Shown piece after piece: positions 61,428 to 64,000 of a DNA stretch of 64,000 bases (position 1 is the first letter of the stretch; every line of letters begins with the position of its first letter). The notes under the pieces are model-generated. The model was not told the origin of the DNA and did no database searches. It saw only the letters and a program-made list of their open reading frames with translations. The translations under genes were made by a program, and so were the position numbers. The stretch comes from Punica granatum (Eukaryota > Streptophyta > Magnoliopsida > Myrtales > Lythraceae): assembly GCF_007655135.1 (NCBI RefSeq), contig NC_045132.1, positions 14,260,001 to 14,324,000 of the forward strand, written 5' to 3'.

Positions 61428-61613
61428 ATGTTCTTGAGAGCTCTGCTTCTTCTAGCTGTTGCAGTTACAGGTCTACATGATATGGTGATAAACCAGAAGA
61501 AGATAAGCTGGGAGTTGGGGGCAGATGGAGATGGAGAAGAAGAGAGGAATCAGAGAGGTGCCATTAGAGAGAGCTCACAATCCCTCTCAACCCTTCCCTT
61601 CCAGACCACCCCG

Positions 61614-61644
<31 letters not shown>

Positions 61645-61700
61645 ATTTTCCCACCGAAAAGAAAAGACTTGACAAAGAAAGAGGAGGTTGGTTGTTTGCC
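61428..61700 (-). other. Probable untranslated first exon of the cyclin gene, with two tiny upstream ORFs
   Basis: Lies about 25-30 bases downstream of a TATA box and ends at a donor (AAGAACAT/GTAAGC). The sense strand holds a (GA)n tract (61616-61637). It has exactly two complete ATG-starting frames: ATGGCACCTCTCTGA (61564-61550, four codons) and ATGTAG (61478-61473, a start followed at once by a stop). Neither overlaps the main start. Confidence 0.5.
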
Positions 61701-61725
61701 TTTTTCAATAATTAATTAACATAAT

Positions 61726-61734
61726 TTATTTATA
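61726..61734 (-). promoter_or_regulatory. Candidate TATA box of the cyclin gene
   Basis: The minus strand reads TATAAATAA, a near-perfect plant TATA box. It would place the transcription start near 61700 and the leader exon at 61700-61428. Confidence 0.5.
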
Positions 61735-62586
61735 ATACAATACGTTTATATCTCTCCCTATATATGTATATATCTCGTCACATGGATTGGAACACTGCCC
61801 CTTTTGCCCTAATGCTCCTTTTTCTATTTTTTTGCTTTATTGGATAGAAAATAAAAATTTACGCTCCACTTGTTTTTCGGATAATAATTTAATTTTACTC
61901 AATTCAACTCTATTCTTTAATAAATTTAATAATATAATTATTAATATTTTATTTTTTATATTTTAATAATAATTTATTATTCATATTTTTAAAAATTATT
62001 TTTAAAATTAAATTATTAATAATAAATTGATCATCTACCATGCATCAAACTACCTTTCATTTTTTTTATAATTTTCCTTTTTCCTTGCTCAGTAACTTTA
62101 CGCGGAAGATGGTGTCGGCGGTGCGGTGACCATATTCTTTGTTGATAATATAAAAAAGGGTCGGGGTGGGCCCGGGCGAAATTCTTGCCCAATTCGGTGG
62201 TTCATGATTTGGAGCCCCACTCACTCATACTAAAGGAACGAAAAAAGAATATTTCTTTCTTTCTTCACTTGGATCTGAAGTAACCGAATCAAAGCAAAAT
62301 TCCAAAATCTTTTTCTTTCGAAAATTTTCTAATCTATTGGAACCCATTAAATCCGCACCGGAAATAAAAACCATAAAATTCACTATTGAAATAGTTAGCA
62401 GATTCAATATGAACTTGTATTAATAGAAGTTTATTAGACTTTCGAATATTAAATGGTGCACGAAAAATCATAATAGTGGAGAAGAGAATTTGGTGTAATC
62501 ATATCACCCTGTGGATTCGATTCTAACCAACATTTGCTTTTTCCTTATCTATTCTTGGTTGTTTGGATTGATTTAAAGTTTTTTTA
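61735..62586. other. Intergenic, cyclin upstream region
   Basis: AT-rich. The part at 61862-62040 resembles a much decayed MITE of the family at 24355 (TTTAATTTTACTCAATTCAACTCTA), but I could not define ends. No gene. Confidence 0.4.
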
Positions 62587-62824
62587 GGTGGCGTTTAAAA
62601 TTTAGATTTGATTTTAACATGACTTTGATTGTGATTTTACGGAGTATTTGGTCAAACTTGCGGGCCCGCATTCATTTGAGAATATTGTAATTATGGAGTT
62701 GTATTAAAATGGAGTGGTGTAAATATTTATGGGTGGGGCCCATTATTTTGACTTTAATGAGTGTAATTTGTTTTGTTATGGGTAGAGTTAAAATTCTAAA
62801 ATCAAATCTAAATTTCAAAGGGGC
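62587..62824. mobile_element. MITE with ~25-bp TIRs
   Basis: GTTTAAAATTTAGATTTGA at the left is mirrored at the right (ATCAAATCTAAATTTC). The body is 238 bp with GGGGCCCATTATTTTGAC inside. Same type as its neighbour, which starts five bases further on. Confidence 0.7.
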
Positions 62825-62829
62825 AGTGG

Positions 62830-63002
62830 CCGTTTGGATTCAGAGTTAAAGTTACTTTGATTTTGATTTTGATTTTGATTGTAGAAAAAGACAAATGAGA
62901 TGTAGTTATAAATTTGACTTGGGAAACGTGTGTTTTTGTTGTGTAGTGTGTTGAGTTAAAGTTAAAGATAAAGTTAAAATCAAATTTCGGGAAAACAAAC
63001 GG
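62830..63002. mobile_element. MITE with CCGTTTG termini
   Basis: CCGTTTGGATTCAGAG at the left; the right end reads GGGAAAACAAACGG. Inner arms GTTAAAGTTACTTTGATTTT and AAGTTAAAATCAAATTTC are complementary in style. 173 bp. Termini match the 34463-34605 element. Confidence 0.7.
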
Positions 63003-63923
63003 AGAATTCCTAAGACTACTCAAACTTTACATCATCAATTATACTGTTTAGAGAGAATGTTTACCCGGGAAACCGATTTTCATAATTTCTCTCCGTAAAA
63101 AGAACCCGCGGGTCGAGAGAGAGATTTCCCATCTCAACAGATTGTATTTTTAGGTTACAAAGGTGGGCCCACCTTTATAATGTGAAAATGTCAATATATT
63201 CCCTATTATACTCACTTCTCACCTTGGGATACCATTGTGATATTGTATTACCATTCATACGAGTCTTAAGTCTTAAAGTCGTAGTTTTAAAAAATAAAAT
63301 AAAATATCAAAATTTATTTTATGATATTATTACTTTACCATTAATTGGTCACATCTATCTTTCTATAAAACCAATCAAAATATATAAACAAGTATAAATT
63401 TAAGCAACTAAGCTTATTAATCTTTGTTTATATCTATATAAATTAATCATTATAACAAACAAAATTAGTCTAATAAATAAAGATGGTCGCTATTATTACG
63501 AATTCATTCTTTTTTCATATTTTTAGTAATTAAATGGTCACTGTATGAAAAGTTCTTCATAATAACATATTAAATTTTGCTTGTAGGGAGTTGATTTTTT
63601 TATCGCATAAGTTTTTAATCTTATTGATAACACATTGATTTTCTTATACATAATATTCTCTATAATAACATATGGAATGCTTTACTGATAGAAGACTATT
63701 TTTTATAAAAAAAAAATTCTACACATTAAGAGAAAATGATTTTTTCAAATATATAAAATCTTTTAGAAATTCAGAAAATGTGTAGCATAGCAAATACATT
63801 GATCTTCTTATGAGAATATTTCTTTGTAATCATAGATTTAATGAAAGGCAAGTTATTCAGTTCTAACATTCTCATTTTGAACTAGATATCTATTAGTTTA
63901 CCGATAGTTTATATTTTTTTTTT
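63003..63923. other. Intergenic, no feature supported
   Basis: AT-rich DNA. ATAA..CATA words recur at about 63560-63680, without clear structure. Confidence 0.4.
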
Positions 63924-64000
63924 GGGAAAATTACAAAAAAAAACCCAAGTTTTGTAAAATATCTCAGTTTTGTCCTAAATTTTGTTTTGTAACAAAAAAA
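63924..64000. mobile_element. Left end of a further long-TIR element, cut by the window edge
   Basis: GGGAAAATTACAAAAAAAAACCC followed by AGTTTTGTAAAATATCTCAG resembles the outer end of Mutator-like non-autonomous elements of the GGGTAAATT type seen at 21275. The other end is outside the window, so this rests on style only. Confidence 0.35.

Noticed and set aside
61428..61719. Plus-strand frames of 95 and 64 codons with Ser-Leu repeats
   Set aside because: Translation of a (CT)n microsatellite in the leader of the minus-strand cyclin gene.
1..64000. CRISPR arrays, rRNA genes, intact tRNA genes, bacterial-type operons
   Set aside because: None seen. The tRNA-like box A/B pairs found all belong to SINEs with A-tails or lack a tRNA cloverleaf.

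Overview
This is nuclear DNA of a flowering plant, most likely a woody eudicot. The three intact genes are split by short GT-AG introns and have plant-type family members, the intergenic DNA is AT-rich, and much of it is plant transposable elements. I could not identify the species. The window is gene-poor: three genes can be built in full, one gene start runs off the left edge, and one gene is dead.

Layout. At 1-51 a coding start on the minus strand leaves the window. 303-2457 is a cluster of small elements: a hAT-type MITE with an 8-bp target duplication, a SINE that was itself hit by two tandem Tourist-like MITEs, and a Mutator-like long-TIR element. 4.4-6.7 kb holds an 87-bp minisatellite and a repeated ~650-bp module. 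7.5-12.1 kb (+) is the gene for the mitochondrial succinate dehydrogenase assembly factor SDHAF2 (five coding exons, 190 aa). Its large third intron carries a short mosaic of plastid atpB and rpoC1 sequence. 15.4-20.3 kb holds two SINEs, a dead LINE ORF1, a foldback element and a ~600-bp tandem duplication. 20.86-31.75 kb is one complete but dead Ty1/Copia retrotransposon with ~1.9-kb LTRs. Each LTR was later entered by a different Mutator-like element. The Copia element also splits a small open frame of unknown nature. 35.7-37.3 kb is an internally deleted Ty3/Gypsy remnant. 41.0-41.2 kb is a SINE with a clear target duplication. 41.6-43.3 kb (-) is a patatin-like protein of the pPLAIII type (384 aa) with a TATA box. 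47.9-52.0 kb is probably a long Gypsy-type LTR-like region without coding sequence. 54.2-55.9 kb (+) is a 5'-truncated, frameshifted subtilisin-like protease pseudogene. 57.2-61.7 kb (-) is a P/U-type cyclin gene (221 aa) with a ~3-kb intron in its 5' leader. 62.6-64.0 kb is another MITE cluster.

The genes are unrelated housekeeping or regulatory genes (mitochondrial complex II assembly, lipid acyl hydrolysis, cell-cycle/phosphate-type cyclin) and show no operon-like or pathway link. I see no CRISPR array, rRNA or intact tRNA gene. I found no convincing new biological system. The strongest observations are the resolvable nesting history of the transposons, the organellar mosaic in the SDHAF2 intron, the intron-like insert in the subtilase pseudogene, and the minimal upstream ORFs in the cyclin leader.
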